A DNA stretch of 64,000 bases from Foetidibacter luteolus (GTDB lineage Bacteria; Bacteroidota; Bacteroidia; Chitinophagales; Chitinophagaceae): the NCBI RefSeq assembly GCF_009650435.1, contig NZ_VVIP01000025.1, positions 1 to 64,000 on the forward strand, written 5' to 3'. This document shows, piece by piece, positions 43,808 through 51,630 of the stretch. The position numbers were made by a program, and so were the translations under genes. The notes beneath the pieces were generated by a model. The model did not search any database. It was not told where the DNA came from and worked only from the letters and a program-made list of their open reading frames with translations. Numbering within the stretch: the first letter of the stretch is position 1; every line of letters starts with the position of its first letter.

Positions 43808-44545
43808 TTAGCTTATTAAAAAAAGCATCCATAATGCCATGCCGGCCATCAACAGGTCTTCCACAATGGTAACGGTACTCATGGGCAGGTTAAAAACGGC
43901 GCCCAGGCATGCGCACTGAATTTTTCGTTTGTTGGTTACGGCCTGTATTACACCTATGCTGCTGAAACCCATTACCAGCACTGTGGCAATATTTACCAAT
44001 TGGGGATTAAAGCCGGTTAAATATGCCACACCCAGGGCAAGCTCGATAAAAGGGTACACATAACCATAGCCATACCATTTCTTTGCAAGTACGTCATAAG
44101 AGCTGTAACTATCCGCAAATCCACGCAGGTTAAGCAGCTTAAAAAATGAAAAGGCAATAAAGAAGCCTGCCATAAAGTTGTTCATCCATGGCATTAGCCA
44201 TAAACGCCCATTTTGCCAGGCAGTGATAAGCGATATGCCCAGTATGAACCCAAAAACCAGCAGCAGCGGAATGTAAGTCTGCAGCCATGTTTTGGGCACG
44301 GCTTCTTCATCCGGCATTTGATGGCTATGTCCGTTACCTTCCATCTCTATGCTGTAATTACCCGCCTTGCTGATTGCCTGCTGCAAAACATCTGTAGATA
44401 TATGTTTACCCATGCTGATGGTTGCTTGCGGAGACTGCAGTTGCACATCAGCAGAAAGTACATCGCCAAGTTTAAGCAGCTCGCTTTTTACTTTAGCCAC
44501 ACAACCGTTGCACGTCATTCCTTTAACCTTATATGTATGTGTCAT
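43808..44545 (-). CDS. HMA-domain fused to MauE/DoxX-like membrane protein
   Basis: 245 residues from ATG 44545; a TTG 21 bases upstream is less likely. Residues 1-70 are a heavy-metal-associated domain with KGMTCNGCVAKVKSELLK (Cys12 and Cys15), the copper-type MxCxxC loop. After a His-rich stretch (NGHSHQMPDEE) come about four membrane segments with a MauE/DoxX-like profile (YVYPFIELALGVAYLTGF, CACLGAVF). MauE relatives take part in membrane redox or cofactor maturation. The fusion suggests metal capture linked to membrane thiol or redox chemistry. It is the first metal-domain gene after the cyclophilin. Confidence 0.85.
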   Translation of the reverse strand: MTHTYKVKGMTCNGCVAKVKSELLKLGDVLSADVQLQSPQATISMGKHISTDVLQQAISKAGNYSIEMEGNGHSHQMPDEEAVPKTWLQTYIPLLLVFGFILGISLITAWQNGRLWLMPWMNNFMAGFFIAFSFFKLLNLRGFADSYSSYDVLAKKWYGYGYVYPFIELALGVAYLTGFNPQLVNIATVLVMGFSSIGVIQAVTNKRKIQCACLGAVFNLPMSTVTIVEDLLMAGMALWMLFLIS

Positions 44546-44625
44546 AGAATCTATTTTATAACACAAAGTTCCGGCGCTGCCGTGGCCGGAACGTTACACA
44601 ATTAAAGGTGATTATTGCAGGATTT

Positions 44626-45210
44626 TTATAAACGTTTAATAGAGTAGATACTTACCTGTGGATCGAAATACTGATCGTTTTCCGGTGCGTGAAAAATTTT
44701 TGTAACTACATCCCTTCCCTTAACCACACGGCCAAAAGCGGCATACCCCTGGCCATCGGGGTTGTTTTCACCACCATAATCATAACCGGGCTGGTCGCCG
44801 ATGCAGATAAAAAACTCAGACCGGGCCGTACCGGGCTCCTGGCGGGCCAGGGATATAGTACCATCTGTATGAAGCAGTTTGGTTTGTTGCGTGGTTTCGT
44901 GTGCAATACCTGGCAGTTTTGTTAACCGTTTGTAATTGCTGCCCCAGATGCCGCCCTGTATCAACTCTGATTTAGGTGCATTGGATGGCTGGTTTTCTGT
45001 GTTGAGGATGCGGTAAAAGCTGGCATTATCGTACAGGCCGGAATCTACATAACGTAAAAAGGCGGCGGTGGTAACAGGTGCTTGTTGTGTGTACAGTTCC
45101 AGCTCTATATCGCCAAACTTTGTTCGTATTTCAACATGGGGAAACTGGCTTTTTTGGCCGGTGCATGCAGCCAGAGCAAACAGTAACAGCCATACGGAGT
45201 TTTTAAGCAT
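44626..45210 (-). CDS. Cyclophilin-type peptidyl-prolyl isomerase lipoprotein
   Basis: 194 residues from ATG 45210, giving a lipoprotein signal (WLLLFALAACTG). The cyclophilin domain follows: FGDIELELYTQQAPVTTAAF, YDNASFYRI, ELIQGG, LSLARQEPGT-like ISLARQEPGTARSEFFICIG, and AAFGRVVKGRDVV. It probably assists protein folding in the periplasm. Compared with the canonical catalytic FHRxI/QGGD, it has SFYRIL and IQGGIW, so activity may be reduced. The MITE-like element lies immediately upstream of its start. Confidence 0.88.
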   Translation of the reverse strand: MLKNSVWLLLFALAACTGQKSQFPHVEIRTKFGDIELELYTQQAPVTTAAFLRYVDSGLYDNASFYRILNTENQPSNAPKSELIQGGIWGSNYKRLTKLPGIAHETTQQTKLLHTDGTISLARQEPGTARSEFFICIGDQPGYDYGGENNPDGQGYAAFGRVVKGRDVVTKIFHAPENDQYFDPQVSIYSIKRL

Positions 45211-45256
45211 AACGAGACCTGACATTTAATGCGCTGAAGATAATGAATGATTGTTG

Positions 45257-45388
45257 TAGGATTAGGTAGAATAAGTGCAAGGTATTTCTATCTTCAGGAT
45301 GAACATTTTGTACTCATGCCGCTTATAAAGGCACAAAGCGTTCCGCCGGAACACAGGTTGCGTAATGCGCTTATACTACCTAATCCTA
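45257..45388. mobile_element. MITE-like element of repeat family F
   Basis: A 132-bp element with inverted ends TAGGATTAGGTAG (45257-45269) and CTACCTAATCCTA (45376-45388), extended by ATAAG with one mismatch. It is flanked by perfect direct repeats TGATTGTTG at 45248-45256 and 45389-45397; the repeat can be read as 11 bp if the terminal T/A is included. Interior: GCACAAAGCGTTCCGCCGGA. It is homologous to part of the array at 25741. It has no coding capacity. Confidence 0.8.
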
Positions 45389-45486
45389 TGATTGTTGTTC
45401 AACTTGGTCATCCCTTTGCATTGCAGGATTGCCAGCTTCTTGTTTAAGCACAGAACCTGCTTGCCAAAGAACCGGCCGGTTGCACT

Positions 45487-45646
45487 TTCGGGTGAGGGAT
45501 TGAAGCACAACCAAGTTAAAGCAACGTTTAGTTGCTTTAACGATGGTTGCGAACGCAGTTCCCCCGGTGAGGCCATCGCAGCCGGGCTTTTGTGCCGGAG
45601 TATAAGCGGAAAGCCCGACCCCTTGAGATAGCTTAGGGGCACCCCC
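45487..45646 (-). repeat. Dispersed repeat A, copy 4, abutting a stop codon
   Basis: Inverse copy with an internal insertion of about 50 bases. Ends: TCGGGTGAGGGATTGAAGC and ACCCCTTGAGATAGCTTAGG. Its GGGGGTG-type end touches the stop codon of the AraC-type gene (45646-45648). Confidence 0.75.
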
Positions 45647-46212
45647 TATCCTATTTCGTCAATGGGCTTTCGTTTATGCTCTTTTACTTTTTTAAAACTG
45701 CCTGGTGTAAACCCGGTTATTTTCTTAAACTGGTTTGAGAGGTGCGCCACACTGCTATATCCCATCTTCCAGGCTATTTCGCTAAGCGAAAGGCCATCGT
45801 ACACCAGCATTTCTTTGACCCGTTCTATCTTTTGGAGAATAAAAAACTGCTCAATCGTAGTGTTTTCCAGTGTTGAAAATAGCTGGCTTAATGTGCTGTA
45901 ATCTTTATGCAACTGGCGAGAAAGGTAAACAGACAGGTTTTCGTTTTGCTCTTCCAGGTCTTTATTATACACCAGGTCAATCACCAGGTTTTTGATCCTT
46001 TCAACCGTAGCCGCTTTAGCATCTTCCACAATGTCAAACCCCTCCTGCTTCAGTCGTTTTTCAAGTTGTTGCTGTTGCTGTGCTGTTAACGGCTGTTGTA
46101 AAACCGCTTTGCCCAGCTCTACACGCTCAAAAGGTATCAACAATTCCTGCAGCACCTGGCCAACCACTTTTATGCACCGGGTGCAAACCATGTTTTTTAT
46201 CGGTAAATCCAT
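45646..46212 (-). CDS. AraC-type regulator with N-terminal HMA-like CxxC domain
   Basis: 188 residues. Residues 1-65 resemble an HMA metal-binding fold: IKNMVCTRCIKVVGQVLQEL, with Cys10 and Cys13 in an MxCxxC loop, followed by GFDIVEDA at the expected last strand. Residues about 90-182 are an AraC helix-turn-helix pair, LSLSEIAWKMGYSSVAHLSN and FKKITGFTPGSFKK. No sugar-binding cupin is present. The domain order implies a regulator whose DNA binding responds to soft metal or thiol state. It lies in a row of metal genes and is probably their regulator. It is separated by 9 bases from the barrel gene. Confidence 0.85.
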   Translation of the reverse strand: MDLPIKNMVCTRCIKVVGQVLQELLIPFERVELGKAVLQQPLTAQQQQQLEKRLKQEGFDIVEDAKAATVERIKNLVIDLVYNKDLEEQNENLSVYLSRQLHKDYSTLSQLFSTLENTTIEQFFILQKIERVKEMLVYDGLSLSEIAWKMGYSSVAHLSNQFKKITGFTPGSFKKVKEHKRKPIDEIG

Positions 46213-46221
46213 ACATCCGGG

Positions 46222-47025
46222 TTATAAAATGTTGAACAAAAGGTACTCAAACCGAAGCAGGAAACCATTTGGACCGCTGCGGTACATAGAACTGTACAGT
46301 TGCTGGCGGTAACCCACATCAATTCTTGCCTGGCTGTTTAAGATTAGTTGAAGCGAAGGAACAACATCCATGTACGACTTTCCGTTATCGCCCAGTGTTT
46401 GCCCCAAAAATTCAACCATCAGGTTAAGGTTGGTTTGCCCGTACCCGGTGTACTGCCTGGGCAGCATTAGCTTGCCGAAAGAAAAGCTGTAGTTAACAGC
46501 ATTGCGGGAGAGTGCTTCGGGCAGCTTATTGCCGGCGCCATTATCAACAGCCTGCACATAACTTACCGATGACGATAGTGCCACTTTGTGCAATAGTTGC
46601 GTGGCTATAAGCCCGGCCTGGTAACCGCTGTTATGGCCGTACAATTCTATCTCATCCTGGTGTATAGCGCTGTTATTAATGCTGTACCGGCCAAATGCAG
46701 CCATCCTGAAGTGGCGGTGCACATCATCCTTACTTAAAAACCGGTATTTGGCATAAAGGCTGCCACCTTCATTAACAAAAGCTTTTGCCTGGTCGCTAAG
46801 GAACATATTGGCATGCAGCATCAACTTTTTATTTGCACCCCACATCAACTCAGGCACAAGGTGGTAATCGTACTTGCCGATGCCTTTTTCTTTCATCAGG
46901 TAATTGCTTAACCTGATACCAAGCGAATGCGTTGGCATGTTGCTGGCAGGTTCAGTAACCACAAAAAGTTCCTGTGCCTGCGCAGCATGGGATGCAAGCA
47001 ATAATAAAAAGAATATTTTTTTCAT
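46222..47025 (-). CDS. Secreted outer-membrane beta-barrel-like protein
   Basis: 267 residues with signal peptide (KIFFLLLLASHAAQAQ). The rest has many alternating amphipathic strands with turns (HSLGIRLSNYLM, LMLHANMFLSD, FRMAAFGRYSINN, LNLMVEFLG), ending with an aromatic/leucine C-terminus. No family is recognised. Its location between the AraC-type and TlpA-like genes, with 9 and 15 base gaps, suggests one operon and a role in metal passage or sensing across the outer membrane. Confidence 0.65.
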   Translation of the reverse strand: MKKIFFLLLLASHAAQAQELFVVTEPASNMPTHSLGIRLSNYLMKEKGIGKYDYHLVPELMWGANKKLMLHANMFLSDQAKAFVNEGGSLYAKYRFLSKDDVHRHFRMAAFGRYSINNSAIHQDEIELYGHNSGYQAGLIATQLLHKVALSSSVSYVQAVDNGAGNKLPEALSRNAVNYSFSFGKLMLPRQYTGYGQTNLNLMVEFLGQTLGDNGKSYMDVVPSLQLILNSQARIDVGYRQQLYSSMYRSGPNGFLLRFEYLLFNIL

Positions 47026-47040
47026 GTAATCTGCCTGGTT

Positions 47041-47511
47041 TTAACCAAGCAGTTTCTGCAATAGCTGGTCCAGTGCGTCGTGGTTGGCATTAATGGCAAC
47101 AAGCTTGCCTTCTTTATCTATCAAAAAAGTATTGGGTATGTAATTAACGTCCCATTTACCGGCGGTATCACCCTTTAAATCCAGCACCTGCAGCCACTTT
47201 ACGCCATCGTCAAAAATGGCACGCTTCCAGTCATTGCTGTCGCTGTCCAGCGATACGCCGTATATTTCAAAACCTTTGTCCTTATACTTTTTATAGATGG
47301 TTTTAAGCCCGGGCACACTTCTTCTGCATGGGCCGCACCAGCTTGCCCAAAAATCAATCAACACTACTTTGCCCTTTAAAGATGACAGCTTTGTGGCCAC
47401 ACCCTTTGCATTGGGCAATTCAATATCCGGCGCAACAGTACCTACTTTGGGTTGAGCCTTTAAACCAAACACCAATAACATTAATGCTATTACAGAAACT
47501 GCTTTTTTCAT
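47041..47511 (-). CDS. TlpA-like thioredoxin-fold protein
   Basis: 156 residues with signal peptide (VIALMLLVFGLKAQ). The thioredoxin fold carries the redox motif FWASWCGPCRR (Cys59, Cys62) and the family blocks VGTVAPDIELPNAKG and NYIPNTFLIDKEG with a cis-Pro region. It is a periplasmic thiol-disulfide protein of the TlpA/ResA class, likely keeping Cys of the metal-binding proteins reduced or assisting their metallation. It is 15 bases upstream of the barrel gene. Direction of electron flow is not determinable from sequence. Confidence 0.9.
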   Translation of the reverse strand: MKKAVSVIALMLLVFGLKAQPKVGTVAPDIELPNAKGVATKLSSLKGKVVLIDFWASWCGPCRRSVPGLKTIYKKYKDKGFEIYGVSLDSDSNDWKRAIFDDGVKWLQVLDLKGDTAGKWDVNYIPNTFLIDKEGKLVAINANHDALDQLLQKLLG

Positions 47512-47561
47512 GTATGTTTATTAAATTTTCTTTTGTGGACGAGCTTTGAAACTTTCTTCAA

Positions 47562-47610
47562 CTTCCGTTGAGCAATCCTGCTTGACGAAGCAGTCCCGTA
47601 ATTACGGAAG
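47562..47610. repeat. Nested hairpin with repeat E-like sequence
   Basis: CTTCCGT/ACGGAAG outer and CTGCTT/AAGCAG inner stems, plus CCGTAATTACGG (47595-47606), a perfect 12-bp palindrome. It lies in the 172-base gap between the TlpA-like and HMA genes and may be a diverged repeat E or a terminator between transcripts. Confidence 0.5.
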
Positions 47611-47683
47611 AACACTTGTACGCCTGGTAATTTTATTCGGCTTTTCAGCCCGGATATATTAGCCCGGCGGCACTTTACCAATA

Positions 47684-48199
47684 CTATATGGTCACGTGGT
47701 ACACTTTTTCGCCATTTTCCATCTTCCCGCTTTCAAAGCATTTCATGGTAGTAAAACCGCTGTATTTTTTATGCTCTTTGGATGACGTGAATTGCCTGTC
47801 AATGAGAATAATAGTCTTTTCACCATTCAAAGATTGTTCGGGCACATTTAAAAAATGCAGGGATTTGCCGTCCAGTTCCACATGCTTATCGTTACCCACT
47901 GCCACGTTGTTAAAGTTAGCTGTAACCTGCAGTTTAGCAACTGAAAAACCTGCATCTACCACAGCCTTGCTTAACTCATCAAAGTCCACAACGGCATCCT
48001 TTTTAAATGTAAGGGAATAACTTGACTCCTGTATGTTAGATTTGACTGTTTCAACAAAAGACACCTTTCTCAATGCCTGGTAAACAGCTTTTGAACACAT
48101 GGAGCAGGTTAGGCCCGCCGCCTGTAATTTGGCGCCGGTTACCTGTGCAAAACTGCCGGTACTAACCAGCAGCGCAAGTATGGTGATAATTTTCTTCAT
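47684..48199 (-). CDS. Periplasmic heavy-metal-associated (HMA) domain protein
   Basis: 171 residues with a signal peptide (ITILALLVSTGSFAQ). The HMA domain uses the loop AGLTCSMCSKAVYQAL (Cys32, Cys35), as in soft-metal HMA folds with an LTCxxC variant. After about residue 90 comes an extra beta-rich part (HFLNVPEQSLNGEKTIILID), not typical of single HMA proteins. It presumably binds Cu or another soft metal in the periplasm. It is 11 bases after the Cys-rich HMA gene. Confidence 0.85.
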   Translation of the reverse strand: MKKIITILALLVSTGSFAQVTGAKLQAAGLTCSMCSKAVYQALRKVSFVETVKSNIQESSYSLTFKKDAVVDFDELSKAVVDAGFSVAKLQVTANFNNVAVGNDKHVELDGKSLHFLNVPEQSLNGEKTIILIDRQFTSSKEHKKYSGFTTMKCFESGKMENGEKVYHVTI

Positions 48200-48210
48200 A
48201 TTGCCCCTGT

Positions 48211-48714
48211 TTAAGCTTTTTTACATTTACCGTCTTTGCAGCAGTCTGCTTTCTTTGCCTCTTCTTTGCTGCAGCAGCTCATATCTTTTTTGCAGCAACC
48301 TTCTTTCGCTGTTTTGTCGCAGCCGTCTTTACAACAGTTGGCAGAGGCTTCATGGTTATGGGCCGCAGAAGCTTTACTACCCTTCCTTTCATATTTGCAG
48401 CAGCCGGGCAGCTTGCTGTAAGTCGCATCCGGTGCGGCTACATCCTGCGTATCATGACCAACGGCGGCTACCTTTTCCTGTATTTTGCGGCTGGTTGTAG
48501 CGGCGTCGTCATAAGTTACCACCAGTAGTTTGGTATCCTCATCCCAGGTAGCGGTAACAGCCCCTGCTTCTGCAGCGGCTTTTTCAATACGGTTTTTGCA
48601 CATGCCGCAATTGCCATATACCCTTATGGTATCAGTATGTGTTGCGGGCGCCGCAAAAGAAATAAAAGAAACGAGAACAAATAAAAGACTGAGAATGATA
48701 TAACGCGTTTTCAT
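48211..48714 (-). CDS. HMA-domain protein with metallothionein-like cysteine-rich tail
   Basis: 167 residues with signal peptide (ILSLLFVLVSFISFAAPA). HMA domain at about 27-95 with YGNCGMCKNRIEK (Cys36, Cys39). From residue 104 a tail carries twelve Cys in CC pairs (PGCC, NCCKDGC, EGCCKKD, CCSKEE, ADCC, GKC) plus a HNHE motif, in a Lys-rich context. Such spacing resembles metallothioneins, but no homologous fold is claimed. The likely role is high-capacity metal buffering linked to an HMA delivery domain. It is 118 bases downstream of the HYC_CC_PP gene. Confidence 0.88.
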   Translation of the reverse strand: MKTRYIILSLLFVLVSFISFAAPATHTDTIRVYGNCGMCKNRIEKAAAEAGAVTATWDEDTKLLVVTYDDAATTSRKIQEKVAAVGHDTQDVAAPDATYSKLPGCCKYERKGSKASAAHNHEASANCCKDGCDKTAKEGCCKKDMSCCSKEEAKKADCCKDGKCKKA

Positions 48715-48832
48715 TGTATTTGTAATTTGAAAGTTTGATAAAATTAAGGCAGGTGCATCAACACTACTACAGCATAAAGCTTATAGTCTGTTGAACGCAG
48801 TAATCAGGAAATCTAACAGAAAAGTGCAGGTA

Positions 48833-49216
48833 TCAAACTCTAAAAACGCGGTTTTTAAGGTAGAGTGGCGATTGGGAAACAAGCGGTGGCCCATGGGCCC
48901 AGCTATTCACTACAACACTATTATCGTACGGGATTTGTACTTGAATAAGCGGTGTTTTTTCAGCAGGCAATGCCTCAAAAACAAACTGGAAGGCGGCGGC
49001 AACATATTTGTGTGCATCACTGATCTTAACAATCTTGACTTCATCCTTACAGCAATCTCCTTTCTTCTTCATGCCGCATTTGCCACAAACAGCATTTTCG
49101 GATGCGTGCAGGTCTATAGAGGAAAGCTCGTTCATGCAATAGTGCAGGTTAAGCACTACACCGGAACTTATACCGAGGTAGAGGACAGCAATTATGGCAG
49201 TAACAAACTTTTTCAC
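48833..49216 (-). CDS. HYC_CC_PP family protein
   Basis: 127 residues, GTG start at 49216, supported by the signal-like start MKKFVTAIIAVLYLGISSG. It has the family's namesake motifs: LHYCMNEL (His25-Tyr-Cys27), then CGKCGMKKKGDCCKDE (Cys44, Cys47, Cys55, Cys56), and HGPPLVSQSPLYLKNRVFRV at the C-terminus. This family is named but not functionally characterised. Its Cys/His set and position at the head of the metal gene row suggest a periplasmic metal-binding role. It is probably the first gene of a minus-strand unit. Confidence 0.85.
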   Translation of the reverse strand: MKKFVTAIIAVLYLGISSGVVLNLHYCMNELSSIDLHASENAVCGKCGMKKKGDCCKDEVKIVKISDAHKYVAAAFQFVFEALPAEKTPLIQVQIPYDNSVVVNSWAHGPPLVSQSPLYLKNRVFRV

Positions 49217-49399
49217 TCCGCAAATTTAATGGTAATTACGAATTACGCGGTAACAAGGATGGCAGCATTTGTGAAAAGCAAGGTAAAATACATGGGATGG
49301 GTTATAATAAAAACCGCATTATTAGGCCGCCCCGGGGGTATGACACACTCATTGTTCTATATAAAACCGGCCTGCAACAACTACAGCAGGCTACACCTT

Positions 49400-49506
49400 A
49401 GGGTGAGGGATTGCAGCGGATACCCCGGTGAAGCCATCGCAGCCAGGCCCTGTGCCGGAGTATGAGCGGAAAGCCCGACCCCTTGCGATAGCTTGGGGGC
49501 ACCCCC
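49400..49506 (-). repeat. Dispersed repeat A, copy 5
   Basis: Inverse copy: GGGTGAGGGATTGCAGCGGA, CCCGACCCCTTGCGATAGC, GGGGGCACCCCC. Unlike the other copies, it has no coding end immediately on its 5' side; the gene to the right (49716) is on the plus strand. Confidence 0.8.
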
Positions 49507-49620
49507 AAAAGCAAGTACGAAGAAAGAAGTACGAAGTACCCATAATATGTAAGATGTACGATGTGGGATGTACGATGTAAAAATATGTGGGGTGTACGAT
49601 GTAAAAAAATATGAAGTATG
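49507..49620 (+). repeat. GTACGATGTA-type short repeats (family D)
   Basis: Repeats of TACGAAGTAC, GGGATGTACGATGTA and GGTGTACGATGTAAAA over about 100 bases. They belong to the same family as the 70-bp tandem array at 55265. An in-frame extension of the ABC gene into this block is repeat-derived. Confidence 0.7.
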
Positions 49621-49715
49621 AAGTTGACTTTGAATTGTTGCCGATTATACAAAAGATTGAAAAAATAGCCGGGGCTTGTGATGCATCCGGTAATTTCGTG
49701 CAAAACACATTGTGG

Positions 49716-51536
49716 ATGAAGCATCTTGCGGCGCTAAATAAATATTTCTGGAAATATCGCTACCGTTTTTTTACAGGTATTTTTTTTGTTATTGCCTCTA
49801 ACTACTTCGCCGTGCTGGCGCCGGAAATTACAGGCTATGTTATTAATAAAGTACAGGAACTGATTACCGGCCAGCCGGGCCAACACAAGGAGCGATTGCA
49901 TGATTACTTCATATCGCTTTATATAGACTGGGTTAAACAATATAGTTACGGCACACTTGTAACTGTTTGCTGTATTACCATTCTTGTACTGGCCCTTTTG
50001 AGAGGCGTACTGATGTTTTTTCAGCGCCAAACGATTATCGTAATGAGCCGCCACATAGAGTATGACCAGAAGAACGAAGTGTTTGAACACTACCAGAAAC
50101 TGGACGCATCGTTTCTTAAAAAGCACAGCACCGGCGATTTGATGAACCGCATGGCGGAAGATGTAAGCCGTGTAAGAATGTATGTTGGCCCCGCTGTTAT
50201 GTACCTGGTAAACCTGGTTACCCTTATTGTGTTTTGCGTAATAAACATGTTGCGCACTGATAAGGATTTAACGCTGATGGTATTGGCACCACTGCCCCTA
50301 CTGGCCATAATAATATATGTTGCCAATACCGCTATACACAAAAGAAGCGGCAGGGTACAGGCCTTACTGTCTGACCTTACGACCAATGCGCAGGAGTCTT
50401 ACTCCGGCATTAGGGTTATTAAATCTTTTGTGCAGGAAAAAGCGATGCTGGGCTTTTTTAAAAACAACAGTGAGGAATACCGGAAAAACGCTGTGGGGCT
50501 TGCCAAGCTGGAAGCTGTTTATTTTCCCAGTATGACGCTAATGATTGGCTTTAGCACACTCATTACCATTTTTATTGGAGGCAGGCAAGTGTTAGCCGGA
50601 ACAATTGATGTAGGCACCATTGTAGAGTTCGTTATTTATATCAACATGCTCACTTTTCCCGTTAGCGCCATCGGATGGACGGCCAGCATGATACAACGTG
50701 CGGCGGCATCTCAAAAAAGGCTTAATGAATTTCTACAAACAGAACCATCCATTAAAAACGCACCTTCGGCCTATGAAGGCAAGCTTAACGGAGATATTGT
50801 TTTCAATAATGTTTCTTTCACTTACCCATCAACCGGTATTAAAGCGGTTAACAAATTTTCGTTACATATAAAACACGGCGAAAAAGTAATGATACTGGGC
50901 AAAACAGGCAGTGGCAAAACAACGCTGGCACAGTTGCTGTTGCGCTTTTACGATGTTGACGAAGGCGCCATAACTATCGGCGGCAATAATATAGAGCGCA
51001 TCTCCCTGCAATCTTTACGCAACCAGGTAAGTTACGTGCCACAGGATGTGTTTTTATTCAGCGATTCCGTAGAGGGCAATATTGGTTTTGGGTTACCTGC
51101 ATCCCCATCAAAAGAACAGGTTGAAAAAGCTGCTGCCAGCGCTGGCGTACACAAGGAAATCCTTCATTTAAAAGATGGCTACAATACTATATTGGGCGAA
51201 CGCGGCATAACTTTAAGCGGCGGGCAAAAGCAACGCGTATCAATTGCCAGGGCATTGATAAAAGATCCAGAGATACTTATACTAGATGATTGCCTGAGCG
51301 CTGTAGATGCCAAAACTGAAAATGAGATAGCAGCTAATCTATATAGTTACCTGCAAGATAAAACAGCCATCATTATCACACACCGTATTTTCACATCTTT
51401 CAAATTTGATAAAATCATCATATTAGAAAATGGCCGCATTACCGAGCAGGGAACCCACGAACACCTGTTAGGTTTGGATGGCTATTATGCCGAATTGTAC
51501 AGGCTTCAGCTAACCACCGAGGAATCAGTTGATTAA
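49716..51536 (+). CDS. ABC transporter, fused permease and ATPase (MdlA-like exporter)
   Basis: 606 residues from ATG 49716; an in-frame start at 49611 would include repeat-derived codons. A six-helix ABC exporter membrane domain occupies about residues 1-310. The ATPase domain has Walker A (LGKTGSGKTTLAQL), signature LSGGQKQRVSIARAL, Walker B ILILDDCLSAVDAKTE and H-loop ITHRI. The residue after the Walker B Asp is Asp rather than the catalytic Glu, as in MdlA-type exporters, so this site may be weak. Homodimer or heterodimer partners cannot be inferred. The substrate is unknown. Confidence 0.9.
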   Translation: MKHLAALNKYFWKYRYRFFTGIFFVIASNYFAVLAPEITGYVINKVQELITGQPGQHKERLHDYFISLYIDWVKQYSYGTLVTVCCITILVLALLRGVLMFFQRQTIIVMSRHIEYDQKNEVFEHYQKLDASFLKKHSTGDLMNRMAEDVSRVRMYVGPAVMYLVNLVTLIVFCVINMLRTDKDLTLMVLAPLPLLAIIIYVANTAIHKRSGRVQALLSDLTTNAQESYSGIRVIKSFVQEKAMLGFFKNNSEEYRKNAVGLAKLEAVYFPSMTLMIGFSTLITIFIGGRQVLAGTIDVGTIVEFVIYINMLTFPVSAIGWTASMIQRAAASQKRLNEFLQTEPSIKNAPSAYEGKLNGDIVFNNVSFTYPSTGIKAVNKFSLHIKHGEKVMILGKTGSGKTTLAQLLLRFYDVDEGAITIGGNNIERISLQSLRNQVSYVPQDVFLFSDSVEGNIGFGLPASPSKEQVEKAAASAGVHKEILHLKDGYNTILGERGITLSGGQKQRVSIARALIKDPEILILDDCLSAVDAKTENEIAANLYSYLQDKTAIIITHRIFTSFKFDKIIILENGRITEQGTHEHLLGLDGYYAELYRLQLTTEESVD

Positions 51537-51560
51537 TCGTTACAAAATTTTTATGAAAAC

Positions 51561-51590
51561 TTTGATAAATTCAAAACAATACTATATTTG
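51561..51590 (+). promoter_or_regulatory. Promoter of the DUF3276 gene
   Basis: TTTG at 51561-51564, an 18-base spacer and TATATTTG at 51583-51590 match the Bacteroidota consensus TTTG / TAnnTTTG. It lies about 40 bases before the GTG start. Confidence 0.65.
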
Positions 51591-51630
51591 TGATTCCTCA
51601 ACCAAATCAATAACCAAATAAATTTCACAA

